Shown: positions 8,293 to 17,518, numbered from the stretch's first letter. The stretch is DNA of 64,000 nt from Anaerolentibacter hominis (GCF_032380675.1 NZ_JAWDIX010000003.1:62001-126000), one strand, 5' to 3'. Numbers and translations: made by a program. The notes: generated by a model not told the origin, from the letters alone.

Positions 8293-9783
8293 TTACACCT
8301 TATTAGCAACGCCTGCCTGTTCACTCTCCATCCATTTCACCGCATCCCAGATTTCGGCTCCGTCATTTTTCTGATCGGGTCCAGGTGTGCTGCGGCCCCG
8401 TCGAATATCATTTAACAGAATTCCTTTTAAATACTCCGCAACAGCAGGATGCTCCGCGATAACATTATGCTTTTCCCCGATATCCGTTTCCAGATTGTAC
8501 AGCTGGAACTGAGGCATCTCATCTGTCTCTTCTCCCGGCGCGGGGTATGACCAGCCGCCGGAGCCAGGACACATCTCCAGCTTATATTTCCCTTTTCGTA
8601 TGGAGAGGGAACCGTTCATGCTCTGATGAATCACATCCTCTCTGACAGAAGGGGTATCGGCATCCTTCCACAGAGGCAGATTGCTTACACTGTCAACCGC
8701 TGCGTCCTCCGGAATCTCCGCTCCCAAATAATCGGCCATTGTGGCGAAAAAGTCAGAAAGGCAGACCAGCTTATCGCACCTTTGCCCGCCCGGAATCAGA
8801 TCGGGCCAGCGGACGATCAGCGGTACCCGGTGGCCTCCCTCATAAATATCCGCTTTGTGTCCCCGGAAGACATAGCTGGGGTTATGCCCCGCAGCCAGCA
8901 GCTCCTTAAAATCGGCCATGGGGGCACAGCCATTATCCGATGCATAGATGACTATCGTATTTTCATATAATCCGAGCTCTTTTAACTTGTCTGATATTTT
9001 ACCTGCCACAGCATCACACATTAACACAAAATCCCCGTACTCGTTCGTACCGGACTTTCCCAAAAATTCTGCGGACGGCAGGATCGGCGTGTGCGGCGCG
9101 GGCATGGGAAAATAAATAAAAAACGGCCTGTCTTTATATTCCTCAATTTTGTCCAGCACCTTCTCCGTCAAATGGGGCAACACATCCTCATGTACGAAGT
9201 CAGGCGCTGCCGGCCCCTTTCTCCAGAACTGCTTGCCGGTATTTTCTGTCTCATGATCCGGCATATGCGTAAATCTGTCATTCTCTATGTAAATATAGGG
9301 AGGCATATCCAGGGATGCGCTGATCCCGTAAAAATAGTTAAATCCATTCGTGATCGGGGATTTTTCAATTTTACCCGCATAATCCACCCCGGGGCAGACC
9401 TCGTATTCCTCATTTTCCACAAAAGTATCGTCTTTTTTAAATTCCATACCCAGATGCCACTTCCCGATGGCCGCCGTCACATAGCCGTTCTCCTGGAACA
9501 AATGTCCGGCCGTCATACGGCCTTCCTCGATCAGCGGGCTGGAATATCCGCTCATAACACCGCACTTTAACCTCGACCTCCAGTTATACCGGCCTGTTAA
9601 GATGCTGTACCTGGACGGCGTACATACCGCAGAGGACGCATGGGCATCCGTAAAGGCAATCCCTTCCTCACGCATCTCATCCAGATTCGGCGTCTGAAAA
9701 CCGGCATTTTCATTAAACGCAGATACATCCCCGTATCCCATATCATCCGCCAGTATATATATTACATTGGGTTTTCTATCCAT
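8293..9783 (-). CDS. Cys-type sulfatase (arylsulfatase family)
   Basis: A 496-residue sulfatase. The metal-binding N terminus is NVIYILADDMGYGDV, and the active-site motif CTPSR has Cys at about residue 54, the residue converted to formylglycine. The GKWHLG motif and the GHKADIYEGGHRVPLIVRWP segment are also typical. There is no signal peptide, so it should act in the cytosol on an imported sulfated sugar or small sulfate ester rather than on an extracellular polymer. ATG at 9783 follows GGAAAGGAG. It lies 26 bp downstream of its likely activator gene, the radical SAM maturase. Confidence 0.92.
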   Translation of the reverse strand: MDRKPNVIYILADDMGYGDVSAFNENAGFQTPNLDEMREEGIAFTDAHASSAVCTPSRYSILTGRYNWRSRLKCGVMSGYSSPLIEEGRMTAGHLFQENGYVTAAIGKWHLGMEFKKDDTFVENEEYEVCPGVDYAGKIEKSPITNGFNYFYGISASLDMPPYIYIENDRFTHMPDHETENTGKQFWRKGPAAPDFVHEDVLPHLTEKVLDKIEEYKDRPFFIYFPMPAPHTPILPSAEFLGKSGTNEYGDFVLMCDAVAGKISDKLKELGLYENTIVIYASDNGCAPMADFKELLAAGHNPSYVFRGHKADIYEGGHRVPLIVRWPDLIPGGQRCDKLVCLSDFFATMADYLGAEIPEDAAVDSVSNLPLWKDADTPSVREDVIHQSMNGSLSIRKGKYKLEMCPGSGGWSYPAPGEETDEMPQFQLYNLETDIGEKHNVIAEHPAVAEYLKGILLNDIRRGRSTPGPDQKNDGAEIWDAVKWMESEQAGVANKV

Positions 9784-9809
9784 CTTCTCTCCTTTCCCAT
9801 CTTGCTTCG

Positions 9810-10892
9810 TCACATGCAGCTCCTTGCAATTTGAACCAGGCGGCGGTATGCATAGGGGAAGAACATCTTATATGACTCGCAGAATATATCCCTGTTCGTC
9901 TCCTGATCTCTGTTCCTCCGGCAGCCTCCCCTGCACAGATACTTCCAATCACATTCTTTGCAGGCAGGGCTCTTTTCCAGCGACTCCGCCAGAAGGCTGC
10001 TTTTCTGAAACCGCTCACCGAGAATTTCAAAAGAATCTTCCTTTATATTCCCCAGCTTATACTCATCCAGCACGTAAAAATCACAGGGGTATACGCTGCC
10101 GTCCGCTTCTATAATATTCTGCATCCCGCAGATGCCGCGCATATTGCAGCTTTCAGGCACATTTTTAAGCAGCATTCCCACCAGGTTCTCAAAGTACCGG
10201 ATATAGAGCAGTTCTCCCCTGGCCAGATCCGCATACCAGCAGTCAAACAGTTCCTTCAGAAAGGCGCCGTAGGATTCCGGTTTCAGCGAGTACTTCTGCT
10301 TTCCCCACTCACCCAGCGGGTCCAGACAGGGAATAAACTGCATGTAATAAAAACCGTTTTGTTTATAAGTCTTATAGATTTTTCCGGCATTACGGGCAAT
10401 ATCCTCCGTGACCACCGTGAGGATATTAAAGTCCACCTGTTTCTCCCGAAGAATCTTAACCGCATCCATGGTCTTCTTGTATGTTCCCTGTCCCCTCCAC
10501 CTGTCATTGATCTCTGGAAGTCCGCCAAGAGAAATTCCAACCAGAAAATGATGCTCTGCAAAGAAATCAGCCCATTGGTCGTCGATCAGGCTTCCGTTCG
10601 TCTGTACGGTAAATTCCACCCGGGTATTTCCCTGGTACCGGCGGGCCAATTCAGCCGCCCGGCGGAAAAAGGGAAGTCCTGCCAGAAGAGGCTCCCCGCC
10701 CTGAAAACCGATTGTGCAGGCCCTGGTATCCTTCTGCAGGGCTTTTTGAATAATTTCCTCCAGTACCTGCTCCGACATAATCCCGTAATCCGGCTGTTCC
10801 CTGTTTGACATCTCGTCCTTATAAAAACAGTAGGCACAGTTTAAATTACAGCTTCCGGACACCGGTTTTATTAGTAAATTTATCTGTCTCAT
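9810..10892 (-). CDS. anaerobic sulfatase-maturating enzyme (radical SAM/SPASM)
   Basis: A 360-residue radical SAM enzyme that oxidises the active-site Cys of a sulfatase to formylglycine without oxygen. Visible are the CNLNCAYC cluster motif (Cys at about 15, 19 and 22), FQGGEPLLAG, and a C-terminal SPASM region with CNMRGICG, YPCDFY and CKECDWKYLCRGGC, which would bind two extra iron-sulfur clusters. The gene directly precedes the Cys-type sulfatase in the same operon, which supports the assignment. The leader contains a short inverted repeat, GTACGCC/GGCGTAC, at about 10913-10929. Confidence 0.92.
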   Translation of the reverse strand: MRQINLLIKPVSGSCNLNCAYCFYKDEMSNREQPDYGIMSEQVLEEIIQKALQKDTRACTIGFQGGEPLLAGLPFFRRAAELARRYQGNTRVEFTVQTNGSLIDDQWADFFAEHHFLVGISLGGLPEINDRWRGQGTYKKTMDAVKILREKQVDFNILTVVTEDIARNAGKIYKTYKQNGFYYMQFIPCLDPLGEWGKQKYSLKPESYGAFLKELFDCWYADLARGELLYIRYFENLVGMLLKNVPESCNMRGICGMQNIIEADGSVYPCDFYVLDEYKLGNIKEDSFEILGERFQKSSLLAESLEKSPACKECDWKYLCRGGCRRNRDQETNRDIFCESYKMFFPYAYRRLVQIARSCM

Positions 10893-10990
10893 CTTCCGCT
10901 CCCTGATTTTGAGTACGCCTCGGCGTACTTGCTGCTGTCTTTCTTAAACGTATCTTACATACAGCAGCTTGTCAAGCGCCGCATTCCTGC

Positions 10991-11034
10991 AAAAAACCAA
11001 AAGGCCGCACAGCAGTTACGCTGTGTGGCCTTTT
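10991..11034 (-). terminator. terminator of the sugar ABC transporter operon
   Basis: Stem AAAAGGCCGCACAGC with GCTGTGTGGCCTTTT (10999-11034). Read leftwards it is followed by a T-rich tract (complement of 10991-10996). It closes the leftward epimerase/transporter operon; T-rich sequence on the other side could make it bidirectional. Confidence 0.75.
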
Positions 11035-11090
11035 GACCTTTTTATAAAGATTGAGGAGCACATGAAAACTGAATTGAATTGTAATATGTA

Positions 11091-11984
11091 CTATGCAAGC
11101 TTGCTGCGCAGGAACTGGGCACCCTTCTTCGCATAATCCGTCATTGTTGCAAGATCTGCGCCGTGACTTAAATCACGCCAGCAGCAGATTGTTGTCATAC
11201 CCATTTTCATAAATGGTTCCATTACGACATAGCCCTGGTAGCCGCTGTCTTTCATAGCGCCCATAATTGTATCCCAGTCCATATGTGTCTTGCCGTCAAA
11301 TCCAGGAATACGGCGGTTTGATTCGCCGACATGGATATGTCCGAGACGGCCCTTTTCCTGTGCATATCTGATTGCATCCGCAATGTTGTCTTCCTCTATA
11401 TTCATATGGAAGGTATCTAACAGCAGCTTCGCATTGGGAGATCCCACATCTTCACAGAAGCTGACTCCCTCTGCCGAAGTATTCATAATAAACTGTTCAA
11501 AACGGTTTACGATTTCAAAGCAATAATTCACGCCGCAATCCTCAGCAGTCTTAATAATTTCACGCATGCTGTCAATACTGAGACCGCGGACATGATCCTT
11601 ATATTCAGGAGTAAGATCCGGTACTGCCGGACGGCGGAGCCATTCAGAGTAGTTGATGCCGCTCCAGCGGTCACAGCCTACTTCATACATAGCCTGAAGC
11701 ACATTCTTAGCCCACTCGATACCGATACGCCGGATAGCAGGATCGTCAGCGGCAATGTCATTCTGATTGGTAAAGCCGCCGTTGATTGAAAGTTCCATAC
11801 CCATATCCGCAAGAGCCTTTTTAAAGTCAAGCCGCTCTGCTGGTGTCATCCCAAGCAGTAAATCCGGTCCGATTTCAATTACTTCACAAGTCGTCTTATT
11901 CGTCAGTTCCAACAGTTTGTATAATCCGGCATCCTGAGCTTCTGTGCCGCGCCAAAATCCATTATGGAGGCCAATTTTATTCAT
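11091..11984 (-). CDS. D-psicose/D-tagatose 3-epimerase-like sugar epimerase
   Basis: A 297-residue TIM-barrel protein of the xylose-isomerase-like family. The block EIVNRFEQFIMNT, followed by LLLDTFHMNIEEDNI and GHIHVGESNRRIPG, matches the ketose 3-epimerases: Glu, Asp and His metal ligands and a final Glu in VVMEPF. It would interconvert D-psicose (allulose) with D-fructose, or related ketoses, in the cytosol. It is the last gene of the operon encoding the ABC importer. The gene set resembles the E. coli als (allose/allulose) arrangement of importer plus 3-epimerase, which hints at the substrate but does not prove it. Confidence 0.85.
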   Translation of the reverse strand: MNKIGLHNGFWRGTEAQDAGLYKLLELTNKTTCEVIEIGPDLLLGMTPAERLDFKKALADMGMELSINGGFTNQNDIAADDPAIRRIGIEWAKNVLQAMYEVGCDRWSGINYSEWLRRPAVPDLTPEYKDHVRGLSIDSMREIIKTAEDCGVNYCFEIVNRFEQFIMNTSAEGVSFCEDVGSPNAKLLLDTFHMNIEEDNIADAIRYAQEKGRLGHIHVGESNRRIPGFDGKTHMDWDTIMGAMKDSGYQGYVVMEPFMKMGMTTICCWRDLSHGADLATMTDYAKKGAQFLRSKLA

Positions 11985-12048
11985 GTTTTAACTCTCCTTG
12001 CTTTCCTTAATTTTCTTTTATTTATATACAACATTATTGTTACAGTAC

Positions 12049-12075
12049 TTCCTGCCCGCATAATACGGGCAGGAA
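12049..12075 (-). other. hairpin between the binding-protein and epimerase genes
   Basis: A 10-bp stem, TTCCTGCCCG/CGGGCAGGAA, with a short loop follows the binding-protein gene. It has no strong T-run. Such hairpins often raise the level of the binding-protein mRNA relative to downstream genes. Confidence 0.5.
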
Positions 12076-12153
12076 TTTATAAAGTATGATCATATAGAAT
12101 TTTTTATTTTAGTTTCGTATCGTTCGGTTCACATTTTATTATGTAAAACGTTC

Positions 12154-13245
12154 TTACTGATCTTCGTCAATGTAGTCAGCTACATTGTCTTTATCAATCC
12201 ATTCAACTCCGACATAAGTTGTCTGATCTTTCGGCTTATTGCCAATCATGATGTTCAGTCCGACATAAACGCCGTTATATCCCAGCATGTTCGGGAACTG
12301 TGCTGCGGAACCATACATCTGGCCATCCTGGATCAACTGTTTTGCCGTAGCATTTCCATCAATACCGGTTACAACAATCTTGTCGCCGTAGCCCTGGGAC
12401 TGAACTGCTGAAACAGCGCCCTGTGCAGGTGTATCGGAGAAGCACCATACACCGTCAATTCCATCATCCACGTATACATTCAGAAGATCCTGCATTGCTG
12501 TAAGCGCATTCTCAACAGAAGATTTAATATCACGGGTTTCCAGAACCTTTACCTTCGGCCAGTTCTTAAGTTCATCCTTTGCACCGCTCTCACGGATCGC
12601 CGCATTCGGGTTGGTAGAATCGGAAATCAGAACAACATTGCCTTCTCCGCCGATCTTATCACAAAGCTTTTCCATCTCAAGACGGCCTGCTTCGTAGTTA
12701 TCAGAAACGATAACAGCGTCACATTTCTCACTGCCATCGCAAGGAGCATCAACGATAACGGTAATCATGTCTTCCTGCTCGAGACATAACTCATATGCAG
12801 GTACGGAACTGGAAGGGTCCATTGCCACAAAGATCATGACATCACATCCCATGTTGATCAGATCCTGTACATTGGCAAGCTCGTTGGCAAGCTCACCCTT
12901 GTCATCGCAGATAACCAGCTCGTGGTTTCTTCCGGATTCTTTGTTAATTTCTTCCACGGCCTGTTTCGCACCATTTGCAATAGAGGTGTAGAACAGAGCG
13001 GTTAAATCCTTAACTACCAGACCGATCATTGCGTCCTCTTTCATATCGGCAAGCGTGGTAGCAACGGCATCCTTGGTATCGTCCGCTTTATCTTCTGTGT
13101 CCTTATCCTTATCATCGGTTGTTGCCGGCGGTGTTGTACTTGTAGAAGGATCAGCAGCATCATCCCCCTTTTTCGCACAGCCGGTTAGTGTAGAGACAAT
13201 AAGTATCATTACAAGTAAAAGAGCAAGTAATCTAGATTTTTTCAT
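12154..13245 (-). CDS. sugar ABC transporter substrate-binding lipoprotein
   Basis: A 363-residue protein with a lipoprotein signal peptide ending at the lipobox STLTGC (Cys about residue 23), then a low-complexity Asp/Lys/Thr linker to about residue 65. The two-lobe periplasmic-binding domain is of the ribose/galactose (LacI-like) type, with IGLVVKDLTALFYTSIANGAKQA, VIVSDNYEAGRLEME and VVTGIDGNATA. It should capture a monosaccharide at the outer face of the membrane for the permease and ATPase encoded just upstream. The ligand may be allulose, allose or a similar sugar, inferred only from the epimerase at the end of the operon. Confidence 0.92.
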   Translation of the reverse strand: MKKSRLLALLLVMILIVSTLTGCAKKGDDAADPSTSTTPPATTDDKDKDTEDKADDTKDAVATTLADMKEDAMIGLVVKDLTALFYTSIANGAKQAVEEINKESGRNHELVICDDKGELANELANVQDLINMGCDVMIFVAMDPSSSVPAYELCLEQEDMITVIVDAPCDGSEKCDAVIVSDNYEAGRLEMEKLCDKIGGEGNVVLISDSTNPNAAIRESGAKDELKNWPKVKVLETRDIKSSVENALTAMQDLLNVYVDDGIDGVWCFSDTPAQGAVSAVQSQGYGDKIVVTGIDGNATAKQLIQDGQMYGSAAQFPNMLGYNGVYVGLNIMIGNKPKDQTTYVGVEWIDKDNVADYIDEDQ

Positions 13246-13346
13246 TTTTCTCCTCCCTGATAGATATCATTTTCATTTTTCTATATGATCACATAATATA
13301 CTTCAAATAAATTTTCCGCCGGGCTTTCACCGGCATATGCCAGCCT

Positions 13347-14381
13347 TTACGCTACAGCACCTGTTACTTTCTTCTTTTTGTATTTAATCTTGTCTTTGAT
13401 GGAGTCGAAGTAAACCGCAATCAGAATCAGGATTCCTTTCACAACCATCTGCCAGTAGCTGTCGATCTTAAGATGGGTCATACCGGAGTTCAGTACGCCG
13501 ATGATACAGGCGCCGATAAAGGAACCGGTAATGGTACCGTAACCACCTCCGAATGCCGTACCGCCCAGTACCGCGGACGCAATGGCGTCTGTACCGTAAT
13601 CCGTACCGATCGTCGGCTGCCCGGAGTAGAGACGGGATGCCATGATGACGCCGGCAAGTCCGGCCATGAAACCCATGATGGTATATGCGGCGAGTGAAAC
13701 CTTGGTATAAGAAATACCGGAATGTTTAGCCGCTTCCATGTTGCCGCCGACCGCGTACATATGCCGCCCAAGGCGGGTTCGTCCCAGGATAAGGCTAACA
13801 ATGATCAAAGCTACAAGCATAATATAGAAGATTACCGGGAGTCCTCCGAAGAGTACTGTGCCGTCAGATCCGGTAATTACCGGCCAGCTGGCCTTACCGA
13901 TTTCATTGAAGGTTTTATCAATGGAAATAACCGGTGAACCTCCTGTAAATACATAAGCGACACCGCGGATTGTCTGCTGCATGGCCAAAGTGATAATAAA
14001 TGGAGGCAGCATCGTCTTCGCGCGAATCGTCCCGTTAATTGCACCTACAATACCGCCTGCAAAGACAGCGATTATAATGGATACCCAAACATTCCAGCCA
14101 TATGTAGTATTCAGAACAACTGCAACAACGCCGGTCGCAGCAACGGTGGAACCAATGGACAAGTCGATACATCCGATGATGATAACGCAGGTAATACCTG
14201 CCGCAAGAAGACCATTTACACAAATATTACTTAACACGGAAAGAAGGTTATTTACCCTCATGAAGGTGTTTGTAGTAAATGCCAGGAAAACCACCAGCAC
14301 AGCCAGAATGATAAGAGCGCCTGAATACTGTTTTATCCTGTTCAAAAATGATTTTGACGTAGTTTTTTTCGATTTTGCCAT
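13347..14381 (-). CDS. sugar ABC transporter permease (RbsC-like)
   Basis: A 344-residue polytopic membrane protein of the ribose-type (BPD_transp_2) permease family, with about ten hydrophobic segments. Family blocks include VNGLLAAGITCVIIIGCIDLSIGS and IASAVLGGTAFGGGYGTITGSFIG. ATG at 14381 is preferred over the in-frame ATG at 14402 because AGGAGG lies just ahead of it. The start follows the ATPase stop codon by one base, so translation is probably coupled. It would form the channel used by the binding protein 100 bp downstream. Confidence 0.92.
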   Translation of the reverse strand: MAKSKKTTSKSFLNRIKQYSGALIILAVLVVFLAFTTNTFMRVNNLLSVLSNICVNGLLAAGITCVIIIGCIDLSIGSTVAATGVVAVVLNTTYGWNVWVSIIIAVFAGGIVGAINGTIRAKTMLPPFIITLAMQQTIRGVAYVFTGGSPVISIDKTFNEIGKASWPVITGSDGTVLFGGLPVIFYIMLVALIIVSLILGRTRLGRHMYAVGGNMEAAKHSGISYTKVSLAAYTIMGFMAGLAGVIMASRLYSGQPTIGTDYGTDAIASAVLGGTAFGGGYGTITGSFIGACIIGVLNSGMTHLKIDSYWQMVVKGILILIAVYFDSIKDKIKYKKKKVTGAVA

Positions 14382-14382
14382 C

Positions 14383-15876
14383 TTACTTTCCTCCTGTTGC
14401 ATAGCGCATTATTTTGGTTTGAGTAAATTCTTCCTTCGCCCCATCTATAACAGCGGCTATCTTTCCTTCGTGCATTATGACAACACGGCTGGACATATTG
14501 ATGATTTCAGGAAGATCGCTGGAAATAAATATAATAGAAACTCCTTCACTGGCGAGTTTTCGCATCAGCTGATAAATTTCGTGCTTGGCACCCACATCAA
14601 TACCACGGGTAGGCTCATCCAGAATCAGGATCTTGGGTTCCGAGGCAAGCCACTTGGAGATAACTACTTTCTGCTGATTGCCGCCGGATAAGTCTCCGCA
14701 GGCCTGATCCGGCCCGGTGGTTTTTATCGAAAGTTTCTGTCTGTACTCATCGATAATCTCCCACTCCTTCTTCTTATCCACCTTGAATCCTTTGATAAAC
14801 CGGCTGAGCACCGCAATTGTCAGGTTTGTCCCCACGCTGTGTCCCAGTACAAGGCCGCATCCGCGCCGGTCCTCCGGAACCATTCCGATTCCTGCGTCAA
14901 TAGCATCCTGTGTCGTTTTAAACCGGACCTGTTTGCCAAAGAGAGTCATTGTTCCGGATTCGATCTTGTCAAGAGCAAAGACTGCTCTCATCAGTTCGGT
15001 CCGCCCTGCGCCAACCAGACCGGAAAACCCGAGAATTTCACCCTTCCTGAGCTGGAAGGAACAGTCCTTAAGCCGTTCGTTCGTGAAGTGCTCCACATCC
15101 AGAATGACCTCTCCGCCCTCCGCACGCTCACCTTCATAAATTTCCGTAATGGTACGTCCAACCATCATCTCTATGATTTCATCCTCGTTGGTATCGGCCA
15201 CATTAATGGTGCCCACATAGGTACCGTCACGCATGACAGTTACTCTGTCTCCGATATCAAACGTCTCATTCATACGATGGGATATATAGATGATTCCCGT
15301 ATCCTTCGCCTTCAGATCCGCCACGATCTTAAACAGCTCCGCAATCTCAACCTCTGTCAGGGACGACGTCGGTTCGTCCATGATCACGATCTTGGCGTTG
15401 TGGGAAACCGCTCCGGCGATCTCTACCATCTGCTGCTGAGCAATGGATAAATCCCTGACCCTCGTATGAGCATTCAGATTCAGGTTCATATCATCCAGAA
15501 TCTGCTGCGCTTCCTCATACATTTTTTTGAAATTGACCACACCGTATTTTCCGGTTTCCTCACCTCGGAAAATATTCTCCGCGATTGTCATGTTCTCACA
15601 CATGGACAATTCTTGGTGAATCATGGATACCCCCAGCTCCCTCGCTTTTAAGGGAGAATCAATCTCCACGACCTGGCCGCTGATCTCGATCGTTCCGGAG
15701 TCTGCCGTATACAGGCCGTCCAGAATCTTCATCAACGTAGATTTGCCTGCGCCGTTTTCACCCATAAGAATATGTACTTCTCCTTTACGCAGTTCAAAGG
15801 TTACATGGTCCAGGGCATGTACACCGGCAAACCTTTTGTCAATGTTTGACATTACTAATACATTTTCATTCGCCAC
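14383..15876 (-). CDS. sugar ABC transporter ATPase, two-domain (RbsA/MglA-like)
   Basis: A 497-residue protein with two fused ATP-binding domains, as usual for monosaccharide importers. The first domain has GENGAGKST (about residue 38), the signature region LSIAQQQ and Walker B IVIMDEPTSSL. The second has a degenerate Walker A (GLVGAGRTE), signature LSGGNQQKVVISKWL and ILILDEPTRGIDVG. It is the first gene of the operon and is followed by the permease with a one-base gap. Expression should depend on the promoter at 16118-16147. Confidence 0.93.
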   Translation of the reverse strand: MANENVLVMSNIDKRFAGVHALDHVTFELRKGEVHILMGENGAGKSTLMKILDGLYTADSGTIEISGQVVEIDSPLKARELGVSMIHQELSMCENMTIAENIFRGEETGKYGVVNFKKMYEEAQQILDDMNLNLNAHTRVRDLSIAQQQMVEIAGAVSHNAKIVIMDEPTSSLTEVEIAELFKIVADLKAKDTGIIYISHRMNETFDIGDRVTVMRDGTYVGTINVADTNEDEIIEMMVGRTITEIYEGERAEGGEVILDVEHFTNERLKDCSFQLRKGEILGFSGLVGAGRTELMRAVFALDKIESGTMTLFGKQVRFKTTQDAIDAGIGMVPEDRRGCGLVLGHSVGTNLTIAVLSRFIKGFKVDKKKEWEIIDEYRQKLSIKTTGPDQACGDLSGGNQQKVVISKWLASEPKILILDEPTRGIDVGAKHEIYQLMRKLASEGVSIIFISSDLPEIINMSSRVVIMHEGKIAAVIDGAKEEFTQTKIMRYATGGK

Positions 15877-16117
15877 TATTACACCTCCGTTATAACGGTT
15901 TTATGATGATATATATGTGCAGTCTTAGTTTCCTTCCGGTACTCCTGTGTATCTGCGGTGTTTCCCGGAACCGGAGCTGTAACTGCTGAATAGATTTTTT
16001 AAGTCAGAGCATGGTTATTAAGAAATAACTCTTATCTTAGATCTGATAATTCTTAGTCAATCTCGAAACTTTCTAACCAAGATACGAAAACAGCAGGCTT
16101 ATCATTTATTTTATCCC

Positions 16118-16147
16118 ATTATACCCCCCCCGGTATAAAATTGTCAA
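16118..16147 (-). promoter_or_regulatory. promoter of the sugar ABC operon with a C8 tract in the spacer
   Basis: On the minus strand TTGACA (16147-16142), an 18-nt spacer and TATAAT (16123-16118). Both hexamers are perfect. The spacer ends in eight consecutive G on the coding strand (C8 at 16124-16131). The spacer is one base longer than optimal, so a one-base slip in the tract would change promoter strength. Confidence 0.75.
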
Positions 16148-16506
16148 TTATTTTTTAACATATCGAGAAATAGTTTGATTATGCCGAAAATCCACCAACC
16201 ATGCGGATATTTTTACTTTTGATCAAGGAAATGCAAGAGAAAAATCTTTTGAAATGCACAAATAAATGCAAATTTGCAAATATTTCAGAAAAGGGTTTCA
16301 ACTTTAGGTGGCAGAACCTATTTATCACACACACTTTGAGAGGTCGATGATGGGAGATGCCTGCCAGCCGCGAGATAATGTCGATAGACAAAGGAATGAC
16401 ACGTGCAAAGATGCACATGGAGTAAAGGTAACACGGCAGGTTCTAAAATTCGCTTTTATCCGCCTGTGTCCCTTTATTTATCAGGCATTAAGCCAATAGA
16501 ATCATA

Positions 16507-16535
16507 TTGAATGTCAGTTGGAATCATGATATATT
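16507..16535 (+). promoter_or_regulatory. promoter of the toxin-antitoxin pair
   Basis: TTGAAT (16507-16512), a 17-nt spacer, TATATT (16530-16535), about 40 bp upstream of the antitoxin start codon. Confidence 0.5.
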
Positions 16536-16573
16536 GTAATTAAGAATTATTTCTATGGAAGGAGGCAGAACTT

Positions 16574-16825
16574 ATGTGTCAAATATCAATTAAAATACCT
16601 GATGCCGTTTTATATGATACCCATATGAATCAGGAAGAAGCCACCGCATTTGCACAACGAGTTGTGGCTCTTGGATACTATACGCAGAATAACGTATCTA
16701 TTGGTTATTGTGCGCAGATAGCGGGAATGACAGAGGAAGATTTTATTAAATATCTGGGAACAAATGGTGTAAGTATTTTTCAGTTTGATGGAGATGAATT
16801 TATAGAGGAATTAAATAATGCGTAG
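16574..16825 (+). CDS. UPF0175 family antitoxin
   Basis: An 83-residue protein. The segment SIGYCAQIAGMTEEDFIKYLGTNGV matches the UPF0175 pattern, in which a helix-turn-helix-like 'AAELAGMSRWEFLELL' motif is followed by a short hydrophobic strand. The C-terminal acidic tail (GDEFIEELNNA) could bind the toxin. A GGAGG ribosome binding site precedes the ATG. It overlaps the DUF3368 gene by 8 bp, the usual antitoxin-first layout. It probably neutralises the toxin and represses the operon, as known for other UPF0175/DUF3368 pairs. Confidence 0.8.
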   Translation: MCQISIKIPDAVLYDTHMNQEEATAFAQRVVALGYYTQNNVSIGYCAQIAGMTEEDFIKYLGTNGVSIFQFDGDEFIEELNNA

Positions 16826-17306
16826 AGTGATGGTTAATTCAACTCCATTGATAGTCCTTTGTAGTGTTGGCAAGCTGGATTTACTAAGGAAATTATATAA
16901 AGAGATCTATATTCCCCAAGCTGTATTTGACGAAGTTACTGAAAAGCCTGACTCTGCCTGTCAGTTATTGAAGGAGTCCCTGGATTGGATTCATGTCGAA
17001 AAAGTTCATAACGATTCAGATAGGAAAATGTATAAAGCAAAGCTTCATGATGGCGAAGTAGAGGTCATGATTCTGGCTCAGGAAAAAAAGAAAGCCGATT
17101 TAGTAATTATTGACGACAACGCTGCGAAAAAAACAGCAAAGTTTTTAGGATTAACAGTTACAGGAACTATAGGTGTTTTATTGAAGGCAAAACGTGAAGG
17201 ATATATTACTGAACTTGCTCCAATTATTGAAAATATGCAGAACAATGGATTTTACATCAGTGTACAATTGAAGAAAATAGTTTTAGAACAAGCTGGCGAA
17301 TGTTAA
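16818..17306 (+). CDS. DUF3368 PIN-like toxin
   Basis: A 162-residue PIN-superfamily protein of the DUF3368 type. The motifs are NSTPLIVLCSVGKLDLL (first Asp replaced by Ser/Thr as in this subfamily), LHDGEVEVMILA (acidic catalytic residues Asp-Gly-Glu) and ADLVIIDDNAAKKTAKFLGLTVTGTIGVLLKAK (second acidic pair). PIN toxins are metal-dependent ribonucleases. It shares an operon with the upstream antitoxin and ends before a strong terminator at 17345-17379. The pair sits alone between a sugar operon and queT, which suggests an acquired module. Confidence 0.82.
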   Translation: MRRVMVNSTPLIVLCSVGKLDLLRKLYKEIYIPQAVFDEVTEKPDSACQLLKESLDWIHVEKVHNDSDRKMYKAKLHDGEVEVMILAQEKKKADLVIIDDNAAKKTAKFLGLTVTGTIGVLLKAKREGYITELAPIIENMQNNGFYISVQLKKIVLEQAGEC

Positions 17307-17344
17307 TTCTATTTCAATCGTATTAGTTTTTAAATGCATTCACG

Positions 17345-17379
17345 AAAGGCCCATTAAGAAATTTTTAATGGGCCTTTTA
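17345..17379 (+). terminator. terminator of the toxin-antitoxin operon
   Basis: Stem AAAGGCCCATTAA (17345-17357) with TTAATGGGCCTTT (17365-17377), followed by TATATTT. Confidence 0.8.
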
Positions 17380-17440
17380 TATTTACCTTAATGCTGTTTG
17401 GGTCAGGCCCCTTGTAAACTAAATTCAGCCGGAGTATCCG

Positions 17441-17469
17441 TTGCATTTCCCCATCCCCTGTGATAATAT
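17441..17469 (+). promoter_or_regulatory. promoter of queT
   Basis: TTGCAT (17441-17446), a 17-nt spacer, TAATAT (17464-17469). The transcript would begin about 40 nt ahead of the riboswitch. Confidence 0.55.
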
Positions 17470-17518
17470 AGAAAAGCTGGAAAACCAAGGATCGTAAGGC
17501 TTTCCGCACACAGAATTC

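Larger units (their letters stand above)
15877..16573. other. intergenic region between the sugar operon and the toxin-antitoxin pair
   Basis: Contains the leftward operon promoter (16118-16147), a weak TTATC/GATAA inverted repeat in the operon leader at about 16032-16049, and the rightward promoter of the antitoxin gene. No convincing gene is seen. Short ORFs near 16180-16500 lack ribosome binding sites and resemble no family I know. Confidence 0.5.

Noticed and set aside
16179..16418. 79-codon minus-strand ORF upstream of the toxin-antitoxin pair
   Set aside because: No ribosome binding site, no recognisable family, and it lies in the promoter region of two other units.
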